Source: Tillandsia leiboldiana | Lineage: Eukaryota > Streptophyta > Magnoliopsida > Poales > Bromeliaceae | DNA length: 64,000 nucleotides | Assembly: GCA_029204045.2 (NCBI GenBank) | Contig: CM055071.1 | Span: 16,637,161 to 16,701,160, forward strand | Direction: 5' to 3' | Shown: positions 21,865-34,591 of the stretch, piece by piece | Position numbering within the stretch: position 1 is the stretch's first letter | How the letters are laid out: every line of letters begins with the position of its first letter | Program-made: the position numbers and the translations under genes | The notes under the pieces: generated by a model | The model's input: the letters and a program-made list of their open reading frames with translations, nothing else | Database searches by the model: none | What the model was told of the DNA's origin: nothing

Positions 21865-24800
21865 ATGACCCACCAAGAGACAGATCCGCCGGAGGAAGCA
21901 CTTGCAGGTACTACTTCTGTTTCAAATTCCCGTGCTAGAACCCTTTTCGACACCGGAGCAACACACTCTTTCATTTCCCGTGACTTCGTGTTTTTGTTTG
22001 GTCTCGAGGAGACACCCCTCCAAAATCCCTTGACGGTGCAACGGCGGGAGGGACCTTGGGGGCGGTCAGCGTCGTGACCGCCTGCCCGATTAAACTAGGG
22101 CGACTAGCATGCCCTTGGGATTTAGTGGTAATCCCCCTGAAGGAGTACGACGTGGTGCTGGGCATGAACTGGCTCACGAGGTACCAGGCACTCATCGATT
22201 GCGACAAGCGACAGCTGCGTTTGCACGAACCGGGTTTCCCTGAGCATGTGTACATGATGGGTAAGAGCATCTCCTTCTCGGGCGATCATCTCAGCGACCC
22301 GGGCCAGAAGACTGGTGGAGGGTGGTTGCGTGGCCTACTGGGCATCGGTGGATTTGGCTACCCGACCCCCGACGACGCTCGCCGATATTCCAGTGGTGAG
22401 GGACTTCCCCGACGTCTTTCCCACGGAACTGCCTGGGATGCCCCCTGAACGGGAGGTGGAGTTCCCCATCGAACTACTACCGGGCACGCAGCCTATTTCG
22501 AAAGCACCTTACCGAATGGCCTTCGCAGAATTAAAGGAGCTTAAGGCACAGCTGGAAGACCTCTTGGATAAAGGGTTCATAAGACCGAGTGTGTCACCCT
22601 GGGGCGCACCGGTACTCTTTGTGCGGAAGAAAGACGGAAGCCTGCGTCTCTGCATTGACTACAGAGGAATAAACAAGTCACTGTGAAAAATAAGTACCCT
22701 CTGCCCAGAATAGATGACCTCTTCGACCAGCTGAGGGGGGCGACGGTCTTCTCCAAGATCGATTTGCAATCAGGCTACCACCAACTCCGGGTTCGGGACA
22801 AGGACATCCCGAAGACTGCTTTCGGACCCGGTATGGCCACTACGAGTTCACGGTTATGCCTTTCGGACTCACGAACGCCCCCGCAGTCTTCATGGACATG
22901 ATGAACCGGATCTTCAGACCCTTCCTGGATCGGTTCGTGGTGGTTTTCATCGACGACCTCCTGATCTATTCCACTACCGACAAGGAACACGAGGACCATT
23001 TGCAAACGATCCTCCAAACTCTCAGAGAGCAGGAGCTGTTTGCTAAACTCAAGAAGTGTGAGTTCTGGCTACGCGAAGTCGGCTTCCTAGGACATGTGAT
23101 CTCGGCGCAGGGAATCGCCGTGGATCCGAAGAAGGTGGGAGTCCGTGGTCGACTGGCAGCCGCCGATACGGTGACAGAGGTTCGCAGTTTCCTAGGACTG
23201 GCAGGATATTACCGGCGTTTCGTAGAGGGTTTTGCGAAGATTGCTACCCCCTTTGAATCGGCTGACCAGAAAGGGGAGAAGTTCATATGGACGACCAAAT
23301 GCCAGGAGAGTTTTGAGGAACTCAAAAGGAGGTTAACCAGGGCACCGATACTTGTGCTGCAGATACCTGGAGAAGATTACGAAGTGTACTGCGACGCGGC
23401 GGGGATCGGTCTGGGTGGTGTTCTGATGCAACAGGGGAAAGTGATTGCCTACGCGTCCAGGCAACTGAAGGACTACGAAAAGAACTACCCGATACACGAC
23501 TTGGAGCTGGCCGCAGTAGTCTTCGTTCTAAAACTGTGGAGGCACTATCTCTTTGGAGTCCACTGTAACGTCTTCTCGGATCATCAAAGTCTTCAGTACA
23601 TCTTTACCCAAAAGAATTAAACTTGCGGCAAAGGCGGTGGCTGGAGTTGTTGAAGGATTACGACTTGACGATTCCAATACCACCCCGGAAAGGCAAACGT
23701 GGGTGGCGGACGCCTTGAGCAGGAAAGGGCGCCCAGAAGGGGCGTCGAGGAGCGCAATAACGGAGCAAAACACTTAATAGCGGAGTTCGCATGAATGCAG
23801 TTGGAAGTGGTGCCGACAGGCACGGTTAGGCAACTCCTAACCTTGGTGGTCAAGCCGACGTTACTTGAGAAGATCCGGGAGGGACAGCAGACCGACCCGC
23901 ACTTACAGCGCGTGACGAGACAAGATTCCCCTGGACCAAGAGAGCGACTTCGCAGTGGAAGGCGACGGCACACTACGGTTCCGTAGACGGATCTGCGTAC
24001 CGGATTCGTCGGAGCTGAAGGAGGAAATTTGACGGAGGCACACCGGGCCCCTTATGCGGCCACATCCAGGGGGGCACAAAGATGTATAGGGACCTCAAAC
24101 AGATCTACTGGGTGGCCCAAAATGAAGGGGGACGTCACCCGACACGTAGCTCATTGCCTAGTGTGCCAACAGATAAAGGTCGAGCACCAGCGGCCAGCAG
24201 GGAAGCTACAACCTCTACCGGTGCCGGAGTGGAAGTGGGATCAGATCACTATGGACTTTGTCACGGGCTTCCCACGATCACAACAGGGCCACGACGCAAT
24301 TTGGGTCGTAGTCGACCGGTTAACCAAGTCAGCACACTTTCTGCCAATTCATACGACCTGGACCCGGGAACGATTAGCCCAAGCTTATATCAGCGAGATC
24401 GTGAGATTACATGGAGTGCCGGCATCGATCACCTCGGACAGAGACACCGCTTTGTCTCGAAGTTTTGGCAGAGCCTTCAGCGGGCCATGGGGACCAAACT
24501 ACAGTTCAGCACGGCCTTCCACCCTCAGACGGACGGACAGTCGGAGCGTGTGATACAAACCCTCGAAGACCTGCTCCGCGCCTGTGTACTAGATTGGGGG
24601 ATCGGGTGGTCACGCTACCTACCTCTCGTGGAATTCGCCTACAACAACAGCTACCAGGCCAGAATCCAGATGGCGCCCTACGAGGCCTTATATGGAAGAC
24701 GCTGCCGATCCCCGATTTGCTTGGGATGATCTGGGAGAACGGAAATTCTTGGGGCCCGACTTAGTGGAGGAAACGGAAGAGAAGGTTCGCCTCATCAGAC

Positions 24801-25302
24801 AGCGCCTGCTAACCGCCCAGAGTCGCCAGAAGAGCTACGCGGACCAAAGGCGCCGCGACTTGGAATTCCAAGTGTGGGAGAGCATGTTTTCTTGCGGGTC
24901 TCGCCGTCCAGAGGAGTCAAGCGGTTCGGGCTAAAAGGGAAACTGAGCCCACGGTTTGTAGGGCCTTTCGAGAGTTTGGAAACGCATCGGCCCAGTGGCG
25001 TACCGCCTTGCCCTACCACCAAACCTCGACCGAGTCCATGACGTCTTCCACGTTTCGATGCCCGTAAATACTCTCCGATCCATCGCATATCCTGGATGTC
25101 GCCATACTCGACCTTAAAGAAGACCTAAGCTTCGAGGAAACCCCCGTGAGAATCCTGGCAAGGGAAAGCAAATCACTGCGGAATCGAGCCATCCCCTACG
25201 TGAAGTACTCTGGAGCAACACCGAGGAGCGAGAAGCAACATGGGAGCTGGAATCTAAAATGAGGGAGAACTACCCGAACTGTTCACCACCATCCGGGTCT
25301 GA
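21865..25302 (+). pseudogene. Gypsy pol (copy X), many frameshifts
   Basis: Domains in order: aspartic protease (LFDTGATHSFIS, 21945), reverse transcriptase (YRMAFAELKELKAQLEDLL; FIDDLLIYS at about 22950), RNase H (VYCDAAG, DLELAAVV), integrase with an HHCC zinc region (HCLVCQQIKV) and catalytic core (MDFVTGFP, TSDRDT, and the FHPQTDGQSERVIQ Glu), and a chromodomain-like tail. At least eight one-base indels, mostly in homopolymers, break it; copy Z is often in frame at the same sites and broken at others. The RNase H acidic motif reads CDAAG against CDASG in Z. Confidence 0.85.
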
Positions 25303-25390
25303 GTTTCGAGGACGAAAACTCGTTTTTAGAGGTGGAGTGGTGTGATAACGCGGATTTATTTTACCTTTCTGGCTTCCGTTGATTTTTTTT

Positions 25391-25490
25391 NNNNNNNNNN
25401 NNNNNNNNNNNNNNNNNNNNNNNNNNNNNNNNNNNNNNNNNNNNNNNNNNNNNNNNNNNNNNNNNNNNNNNNNNNNNNNNNNNNNNNNNN
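25391..25490. other. Assembly gap (100 N)
   Basis: Exactly 100 N, a conventional size for a gap of unknown length. It lies 50 bp into a gypsy LTR and is followed by unrelated minus-strand gypsy sequence, so order and distance across it are uncertain. Confidence 0.98.
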
Positions 25491-26134
25491 TTCCACCATA
25501 AGCGGGCGTTCCCTCTAGGAAGTGGACACGCTAGGGGAACATGCTCGCAATCCTCCTTAGCAAGTCCTTAAACAATTTTTCCTCGATCCCCCCCACTTCT
25601 CGACGACCAGGGATCGGTCGTCTCCCCTTCTAACGTGGGTGGATCATATTTCCTGAAGTCGGCCAAGTTGGCCCGTCCCTCGGTCCCGCTCCGTCCAGCG
25701 GAACTGACCCCTCCCCCGTTGCGGCGGCGGCCACTGTAGGGGAAGTGTCGCACTACGGTCTCTCCCCGGATACCTCCGCCAGGCCCCGCCCGCCCGTCCA
25801 GTCGTCGCTGTAAACGCTGGGTACTGCCGCTGGCGCCGTAGCCTTGTTTGGCGGTACCTCGGCTGCTGCAGTTGGTGGAGGGGCCACTCCCGCCCCGGCC
25901 CCCTTCACCTGCGGTCCGTGTCTCCGACGCGCCTGGGTCCCTTGCGACGGCCGTGGTCAACGACCGCACCGGCGCTTCCGTTGACCGTTGCGTCAACTCG
26001 CACGGGTGGTCTGTGAGGGTGTCGCCACTGCCCTGTCATCTCTCTCATTGTTGCCGCATGGAGCTGGTTCTCTGCGCCGCCGACGCCGTCGCATCGGCCC
26101 CTGTATCCTCGGCCGATGATCTAGTACGGGCCAT
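25491..26134 (-). pseudogene. Gypsy gag N-terminal fragment (Y)
   Basis: From the ATG at 26134-26132 (M-A-R as in copy X) the minus strand follows the gag N-terminus and reaches the capsid motif FRKYDPPTLEGETTDPW. Frame changes occur on the way: the open frame at 25996-25568 is in part not the gag frame, but it contains the conserved capsid stretch. It ends at the N gap. Confidence 0.75.
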
Positions 26135-26660
26135 GTCTGTACACAACACATAACATGAGTCATCTAGACTCCGCTAGCAAAACACGAACCACCTATCGAG
26201 AGAAAAGGACTTGGACTCTTCCCCCCCCCCTCGATCAACGCGTCTACTCTCCTATGCCCTATCCATTCCATTCATTTTGTAGCCAAGTGAGGTATCCCTG
26301 TGGACGTCGGCACAAAACTGTTGTGATTGAAAAGTAAGATCTCTCTGATACCATCTTAATCTGTCACGCCCCGGGGGTTTATTTCAGCGGAAACGATTCA
26401 CAAAAAGTATGTATTTGGCGCGTAAATTTTTTTTTGAAAAACCTTCTTCCCGTGCGTGCCCAGACCCGCCGCATACAAGAATCACTCTGCAAACGAACAG
26501 AGTCTCCTCTAATATGCACGGCGTCGCGGCTAGTACAAACGTCCAAATACAGTCATCAATTCAATCACAACAGTTTCTAACAGGCACACATCACAAACAC
26601 TGAATAAATCTCACGGCCGATCAGTTTGAAAGGATAAATCCACAATTGTTGAAGCGGCGC
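25491..26660 (-). mobile_element. Minus-strand gypsy fragment Y: gag, primer site, LTR end
   Basis: On the minus strand the order is LTR end (26660-26362), primer-binding site (TGGTATCAGAG, 26353-26343), leader and the first part of gag. It is a diverged relative of copies X and Z, and its LTR end closely resembles that of the 12230-14976 LTR. The LTR is cut at 26660 by copy Z; bases before copy Z are GGCGC, which do not match the GAGAC on Z's right side. Confidence 0.8.
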
Positions 26661-29572
26661 TGTGATAACCGCGGATTTTATTTTACCCTTCTGGGCTTTC
26701 CGTTGATTTTTATTGAACGTTCGGTTGACAATAGGGGTCCGAGGGTAATTTTTTCCTTGTTTTCTGGGCAGACGGTCGGGGCTCGCGGGTATTTTTGGTT
26801 AATAAAGCTCGCGAAACGGAGACCGGCGGCGCGATCGGTTTTGGATTCCGACCCCCGGATCTCCCAGAATAAATTCCGGAAGCTGGTACCGTAGCCCAGG
26901 TGACTTACACAATTACCGGGGGCAGACCGAACTCTGGTCCGCAATCAGATCGATTTTAGTCGATCAGTTTGAGGTATGGGATTAAACCACCCCGTTTTTG
27001 TTTTCCTTTCACACGAGGGGTTAAAATTAATTTGGGTCCAAAATCCACTACGCCCAAAACGTCTAAGTAGTCGGCCTTGGGAATTAGGTTTTCCTAAACC
27101 TCGCCTCCCCCCTCCTTGGCGTACAATATCCGAGCGTGGACGAGGAGCGGTTCCCCAAAACCCTCGTCCTTCCCATCGGCCGGCGTGGAAGAGAAGAGAT
27201 CGATCGCCTCCCCGCAAAGATCCGACGAACGCGAAGAGGACGATCCCTCTCCTTCGCCCGGTACCGACGAAAACAAGGTGAGCCGTGTTGTCGTTTTCAT
27301 TTCTTGTCTTTTCTCGTCACGAACGAGGGGGGGGGGGGTTTCTTGATTTCGTCGGAGATGGAAGGAGAGGGGCGTGCCACCGCACGCGGAGCGCCGCGCG
27401 GGGCAACCCGCGCATGCGGGGGCGCCGCGCGGGGCACCCGCATGCGGGGCACCGCGCGTACACCCGCGCATGCGGGGGTGCCGTGCGGGCACCCGCATGC
27501 GGGGCGCCGCGCGGCGCATGCGGGGGCGCCGCGCACACGCATGCGGGGCGCCGCGCGGGGCAGCCCGCGCATGCGGGGGGCCCGTGCGGGGCACCCGCAT
27601 GCGGGGCGCCGCGCGGGGCAGCTCGCGCATGCGGGGCACCGCGCGGTACAGCCCGCGCATGCGGGGGTGCCGTGCGGGGCACCCGCATGCGGGGCGCCGC
27701 GCGGGGCAGCCCGCGCATGCGGGGGCACCGCGCGGTGCAGCCCGCGCATGCGGGGGTGCCGTGCGGGGCACCCGCATGCGGGGCGCCGCGCGGGGCAGCC
27801 CGCGCATGCGGGGGCACCGCGCGGTGCAGCCCGCGCATGCGGGGGTGCCGTGCGGGGCACCCGCATGCGGGGCGCCGCGCGGGGCAGCCCGCGCATGCGG
27901 GGGCACCGCGCGGGGCAGCACGCGCATGCGGGGGCGCCGCGCGGGGCACCCGCATGCGGGGCAGCCGCGGGGCAGCCCGCACATGCGAGGCGCCGCGCGG
28001 GCAGCACGGCGGCGCGTGGGGGGTTTGGTCGCTGCCGTCGGGGGCCGGCTGGTGTTGGGGCTTTTCCTTACTTCGCGTTTAAAGGTTCTTGACCTCCCCG
28101 CCCGGGGTCCCGTTTTGCAGCTTCGGGGAGCGCGCCGGAACGCGGGGAGCCGAGCGTGGTTTTTCTACTAGCGACAGGTGGTTGTTTTTACTTTATTCCT
28201 AGCCTCTAAATTCTATCATATTGGACGGGGTCTATTCTAAGTGTACTGGGGTTAAATAATGATGGGCGATAGCTTATGCATGTTAGTGGGTTCTCTATAG
28301 TGTTTAGCGTCGGTTACCGACGGTGTTCTCTTTTTAACCATTATATGTCAGCGGGCCACCTTCGAGTGCGCGTATTATTACCTTGCTTTCGATTATGCAC
28401 TTTACCTCATTACTCTTGTTATTTATATTATGATGCTGACATGATGGTGGTTACGGTTACTTGGCTCGAGGTTGCCACACGCGCACCCGCGGTTTGGCCA
28501 CCGCAAAGGGTGCGCTTTTCCGGAAAAGTGGTCTATGACCCGTGTATACCCACGAGGTGACGTAGTGGGGCCCCTTATTAGTGGTGGGGTTGAGGCGCCG
28601 AGGTGCGAGCGGTGCGACCCGTCGGTTTAGTTGTCCGGCGTGGTCGGGTTTCTGCAGGTACGGTATGGGCCGTCGGTTTAGCTGTCCGACGTGTCCGGGT
28701 ATTACAGGATGCAGGTGTACAGGTTGCTTTTCCTCCTTGGGAGGGTGGTTGCTCCGGTGGTCTTCACGGTTTGTTTTACTATATTCTCCTGCTCTACTAT
28801 TTTTGCGTCACTGACATCCCACTTCGTGACAGGGTTCGGACGGGGGGAGAGGTAGGCGGTGGTGAGGACGGGACAGGAGCAGCTGGGTCGCTGGGGACCC
28901 TGGACTGTATTTCTTCTTTATTCTCGCTTTTCATTGCATTGTAGTTATGTGAGAGGTTCGCGATACCCTCGTGGGGTCGGCGTGGATGTCGGTACGGGTT
29001 GCATTTAGTGCCCCTTGTGCATTACTTTCCCTTTTATTTCTATCGGCCATTTAAAAATCAAAAAGGCAGAAGCCAAAGAAAGGATTGCGAAAACCGTTTT
29101 TAAAATCTAAGTGTCGTGTGGGCACTGGTTTCAAAACCCTGTGGATTTATGGATTGCGAAAGGGATTTCAAAACTTGGTGTCGGGTGGGCACCGCTTTCA
29201 AACCTTGTGGATTTATGCTGACTTCGAAACTAGCTTTCAAAAACGTAAGCGCCGGGTAGGCGCTCTTTCAAAACTATGGATTTATCCTTTCCAAACTGAT
29301 CGGCCATATGTTCTTCTTTTATTAGTTTAGAATGCTGGTTGGTTGTGAATGATTGTTGTGATTGATTGGCTGTGTATGTTGGAACATGTACTGAACGCTA
29401 CGCCGTGCACGTACAGGGGAGACTCTGTCCGGTTGCAGAGTGACCCTGTATGTGTGGCGGGTCTGGGCACGTGCCGGGGAAGAGGGGTTCTCTTTTAAAC
29501 AAAAAAATTTACACGTCAAATATTCGACTTTTATGAATCGTTTCCGCTAAAACAAACCCCCGGGGCGTGACA
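26661..29572 (+). repeat. Gypsy 5' LTR (copy Z)
   Basis: At 2,912 bp it matches the copy X LTR except for fewer and partly truncated minisatellite units (27440-27640) and scattered single-base indels. The hairpin trio is at 29110-29126, 29177-29193 and 29248-29264. Confidence 0.9.
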
Positions 29573-29779
29573 GATTAAATGGTATCAGAGAGTTCTTTCA
29601 ATCACAACAGTTAGTGCCGACATCCGTAGACAACCTCAACTTGCCTACATATGAATGCAATGGGTAGGGCCATAGGACTGTAGAACGTGAGTGACCGAAA
29701 AGGGGGGGAAATGTTGAGTCCTTTGTCTCACTTTATGGTGTTGTTAGTAGGGTAGCTCTAAAGTTGACTCTTGTGATGT

Positions 29780-31108
29780 ATGACAGACATGGCCCGTACT
29801 AGATCATCGGCCGGGGGACGCAAGAAGCAGACGCGACGGGCGTCGACGGCCGCGGGAGAACAAGCTCCTGCGGCAGCAACTGCCGGAGATGGCGGGGAAT
29901 CTGGCCAACCTTACTGAGCACGTGCGTCAGTTGACGCAACAGCAACAAGGCCGCGACGGGTGACGGTCGCCCCGGTTCCCCCACGGGGGTCGACAGCGCC
30001 GGAGCGTCGGCACCACCGACAGCGCCACACCCGGCGACGACTACGGGACCGCGCCGGGGACGACCAGCAGGGTTACTCTGGAGGAGACTGTAGTCACACC
30101 TGCCCCGACCGTGGCTGCCACCGCCGCGAGGGAGGGGACGGGTGCGATGACGAGCGGGATCGGGGATGCGTGGGCCAACCTGAAAGACTTCAAGAAATAC
30201 GACCCACCCACGTTCGAAGGGGACACGACTGATCCGTGGGTCGTCGAGAAATGGGTGGGGTCGATGGAGAAACTCTTCGAAGACCTACTCATGGAAGATA
30301 ACGAGCGGGTTCCCCTAGCGGTTCCACTGCCTGGAGGGGATAACGCCCGCTTGTGGTGGAAGACGGTACGTCCCGATCCTGCTAAGGGTACCACACTTCC
30401 GTCCTGGACAACCTTCAAGCAGGAACTGTTCGGGGCCTTCTTCACCAACAGTGTCAAGAAAAAGTTGGAGGATGACCTGAACCACATCCAACAGGGGAAC
30501 CGGACGGTCATGGAGTATCAGCGGGAGTTCGTCCGGCTAGCAACTGCGTCCCGTTCGTCATAAGGGACGAGGAACACAAGGCGCAACTCTTTGTGGATGG
30601 CTGCGGAGCAATATCTTCGAGGTGGTGCAAGCAGCCGAACTGCACACCTTCCAGAAAGTGGTCGACAGAGCCACTACGGTGGAGCGGGGTTTTGCGGTCA
30701 CCCGTGCCAGAAGGGAGAACTCGACGCGGCTGGAGGACCGGAAGCCGGCAAAGCAGAACTCGGGAGGAGGCTCTTGGGGCGGGGGCGGGGCCCCCAAACG
30801 GTGGAGACCTCAGGCGGGGTCACGCGAGCGCGCCAACAGGAGGACGGAGGCTGGGGAATAGGCCTTGTGTCATATGCGGGGGAGGGCACATTCCGGGGGA
30901 GTGCCCCCAAAAAGGCGACCACTGCTTCAGGTGCGGCAGACGAGGGCACTTCCGCCGCAACTGCCCCTTAGGCGGGGGGTCTGCGTCCTCCGCAGCTTCT
31001 ACGCCCACGCCACAGCTCTCAGGGCGGGGGAAAGCCCCTATGGCGTCGACGTCTAGGCCCCCTGCACCACGGCGCGAGGAGGACCGGCAGCCACAACCAG
31101 GCGGGTGA
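29780..31108 (+). pseudogene. Gypsy gag (copy Z), several frameshifts
   Basis: Same gag as copy X. The N-terminal 150 codons carry several extra or missing bases (for example around 29815-29880 and 29950-30030). The capsid region reads through, with further shifts near 30330 and 30545-30605. The double zinc knuckle is in frame here (A run at 30909-30913) and the frame ends in TGA at 31106-31108, immediately before pol in the same frame. Confidence 0.85.
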
Positions 31109-34100
31109 GTCTTCTCAATGACCCACCAAGAGACAGATCCGCCGGAGGAAGCACTTGCAGGTACTACTTCTGTTTCAAATTCCCGTGCTAGAACCCTTTT
31201 CGACACCGGAGCAACACACTCTTTCATTTCCCGTGACTTCGTGTTTTTGTTTGGTCTCGAGGAGACACCCCTCCAAAATCCCTTGACGGTGCAAACGGCG
31301 GGAGGGACCTTGGGGGCGGTCAGCGTCGTGACCGCCTGCCCGATTAAACTAGGGCGACTAGCATGCCCTTGGGATTTAGTGGTAATCCCCCTGAAGGAGT
31401 ACGACGTGGTGCTGGGCATGAACTGGCTCACGAGGTACCAGGCACTCATCGATTGCGACAAGCGACAGCTGCGTTTGCACGAACCGGGTTTCCCTGAGCA
31501 TGTGTACATGATGGGTAAGAGCATCTCCTTCTCGGCGATCATCTCAGCGACCCGGGCCAGAAGACTGGTGGAGGGTGGTTGCGTGGCCTACTGGGCATCG
31601 GTGGATTTGGCTACCCGACCCCGACGACGCTCGCCGATATTCCAGTGGTGAGGGACTTCCCCGACGTCTTTCCCACGGAACTGCCTGGGATGCCCCCTGA
31701 ACGGGAGGTGGAGTTCCCCATCGAACTACTACCGGGCACGCAGCCTATTTCGAAAGCACCTTACCGAATGGCCTTCGCAGAATTAAAGGAGCTTAAGGCA
31801 CAGCTGGAAGACCTCTTGGATAAAGGGTTCATAAGACCGAGTGTGTCACCCTGGGGCGCACCGGTACTCTTTGTGCGGAAGAAGAAAGACGGAAGCCTGC
31901 GTCTCTGCATTGACTACAGAGGAATAAACAAAGTCACTGTGAAAATAAGTACCCTCTGCCCAGAATAGATGACCTCTTCGACCAGCTGAGGGGGGCGACG
32001 GTCTTCTCCAAGATCGATTTGCAATCAGGCTACCACCAACTCCGGGTTCGGGACAAGGACATCCCGAAGACTGCTTTCCGGACCCGGTATGGCCACTACG
32101 AGTTCACGGTTATGCCTTTCGGACTCACGAACGCCCCCGCAGTCTTCATGGACATGATGAACCGGATCTTCAGACCCTTCCTGGATCGGTTCGTGGTGGT
32201 TTTCATCGACGACCTCCTGATCTATTCCACTACCGACAAGGAACACGAGGACCATTTGCAAACGATCCTCCAAACTCTCAGAGAGCAGGAGCTGTTTGCT
32301 AAACTCAAGAAGTGTGAGTTCTGGCTACGCGAAGTCGGCTTCCTAGGACATGTGATCTCGGCGCAGGGAATCGCCGTGGATCCGAAGAAGGTGGAGTCCG
32401 TGGTCGACTGGCAGCCGCCGATGACGGTGACAGAGGTTCGCAGTTTCCTAGGACTGGCAGGATATTACCGGCGTTTCGTAGAGGGTTTTGCGAAGATTGC
32501 TACCCCTTTGAATCGGCTGACCAGAAAAGGGGAGAAGTTCATATGGACGACCAAATGCCAGGAGAGTTTTGAGGAACTCAAAAGGAGGTTAACCAGGGCA
32601 CCGATACTTGTGCTGCCGATACCTGGAGAAGATTACGAAGTGTACTGCGACGCGTCGGGGATCGGTCTGGGTGGTGTTCTGATGCAACAGGGGAAAGTGA
32701 TTGCCTACGCGTCCAGGCAACTGAAGGACTACGAAAAGAACTACCCGATACACGACTTGGAGCTGGCCGCAGTAGTCTTCGTTCTAAAACTGTGGAGGCA
32801 CTATCTCTTTGGAGTCCACTGTAACGTCTTCTCGGATCATCAAAGTCTTAAGTACATCTTTACCCAAAAAGAATTAAACTTGCGGCAAAGGCGGTGGCTG
32901 GAGTTGTTGAAGGATTACGACTTGACGATTCAATACCACCCCGGAAAGGCAAACGTGGTGGCGGACGCCTTGAGCAGGAAAGGGCGCCCAGAAGGGGCGT
33001 CGAGGAGCGCAATAACGGAGCAAAACCACTTAATAGCGGAGTTCGCATGAATGCAGTTGGAAGTGGTGCCGACAGGCACGGTTAGGCAACTCCTAACCTT
33101 GGTGGTCAAGCCGACGTTACTTGAGAAGATCCGGGAGGGACAGCAGACCGACCCGCACTTACAGCGCGTACGAGACAAGATTCCCCTGGACCAAGAGAGC
33201 GACTTCGCAGTGGAAGGCGACGGCACACTACGGTTCCGTAGACGGATCTGCGTACCGGATTCGTCGGAGCTGAAGGAGGAAATTTTGACGGAGGCACACC
33301 GGGCCCCTTATGCGGCACATCCAGGGGGCACAAAGATGTATAGGGACCTCAAACAGATCTACTGGTGGCCCAAATGAAGGGGGACGTCACCCGACACGTA
33401 GCTCATTGCCTAGTGTGCCAACAGATAAAGGTCGAGCACCAGCGGCCAGCAGGGAAGCTACAACCTCTACCGGTGCCGGAGTGGAAGTGGGATCAGATCA
33501 CTATGGACTTTGTCACGGGCTTCCCACGATCACAACAGGGCCACGACGCAATTTGGGTCGTAGTCGACCGGTTAACCAAGTCAGCACACTTTCTGCCAAT
33601 TCATACGACCTGGACCCGGGAACGATTAGCCCAAGCTTATATCAGCGAGATCGTGAGATTACATGGAGTGCCGGCATCGATCACCTCGGACAGAGACACG
33701 CGCTTTGTCTCGAAGTTTTGGCAGAGCCTTCAGCGGGCCATGGGGACCAAACTACAGTTCAGCACGGCCTTCCACCCTCAGACGGACGGACAGTCGGAGC
33801 GTGTGATACAAACCCTCGAAGACCTGCTCCGCGCCTGTGTACTAGATTGGGGGATCGGGTGGTCACGCTACCTACCTCTCGTGGAATTCGCCTACAACAA
33901 CAGCTACCAGGCCAGCATCCAGATGGCGCCCTACGAGGCCTTATATGGAAGACGCTGCCGATCCCCGATTTGTTGGGATGATCTGGGAGAACGGAAATTC
34001 TTGGGGCCCGACTTAGTGGAGGAAACGGAAGAGAAGGTTCGCCTCATCAGACAGCGCCTGCTAACCGCCCAGAGTCGCCAGAAGAGCTACGCGGACCAAA

Positions 34101-34555
34101 GGCGCCGCGACTTGGAATTCCAAGTGGGAGAGCATGTTTTCTTGCGGGTCTCGCCGTCCAGAGGAGTCAAGCGGTTCGGGCTAAAAGGGAAACTGAGCCC
34201 ACGGTTTGTAGGGCCTTTCGAGATTTTGGAACGCATCGGCCCAGTGGCGTACCGCCTTGCCCTACCACCAAACCTCGACCGAGTCCATGACGTCTTCCAC
34301 GTTTCGATGCTCCGTAAATACCTCTCCGATCCATCGCATATCCTGGATGTCGCCATACTCGACCTTAAAGAAGACCTAAGCTTCGAGGAAACCCCCGTGA
34401 GAATCCTGGCAAGGGAAAGCAAATCACTGCGGAATCGAGCCATCCCCTACGTGAAGGTACTCTGGAGCAACCACGAGGAGCGAGAAGCAACATGGGAGCT
34501 GGAATCTAAAATGAGGGAGAACTACCCGAACCTGTTCACCACCATCCGGGTCTGA
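31109..34555 (+). pseudogene. Gypsy pol (copy Z), nearly complete
   Basis: Protease LFDTGATHSFIS lies at about 31198. RT and RNase H are open from 32019 to 33050 (MPFGLTNAPAVF, FIDDLLIYS, YCDASGIGLGGV, DLELAAVVFVLK, DHQSLKYI, ADALSRK). Integrase follows: HHCC region about 33290-33420, core MDFVTGF, TSDRDTRF and QTDGQSERVIQ. The C-terminal PFEILERI and VLWSNHEEREATWE tail is the chromodomain-like end of Tekay/Del chromoviruses. Breaks: one-base losses near 31620, 31940 and 33374, and an in-frame TGA at 33048-33050 between RNase H and integrase that copy X shares. The last 396 codons (33365-34555) are open. Confidence 0.9.
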
Positions 34556-34591
34556 GTTTCGAGGACGAAACTCGTTTTTAGAGGTGAGTGG
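34556..34591 (+). promoter_or_regulatory. Polypurine region before gypsy 3' LTR
   Basis: GAGGACGAAACTCG followed by TTTTTAGAGGTGAGTGG leads straight into the LTR. The same motif precedes the copy X LTR stub and, on the minus strand, the LTR at 14976. The purine stretch is interrupted by T, so the exact primer is uncertain. Confidence 0.65.

Larger units (their letters stand above)
17286..25390 (+). mobile_element. Gypsy (Tekay/Del) copy X: 5' LTR, gag, pol, start of 3' LTR
   Basis: The element inserted into SIRE gag. GAGAC precedes the LTR (17281-17285) and follows the LTR ending at 37538, so the outer boundaries of the 20-kb complex behave as one insertion. Copy X runs through gag and pol and 50 bp into a second LTR (25341-25390), then meets a run of N. 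Its interior is almost identical to copy Z except for many one-base length differences, which may be uncorrected long-read errors. Confidence 0.85.
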
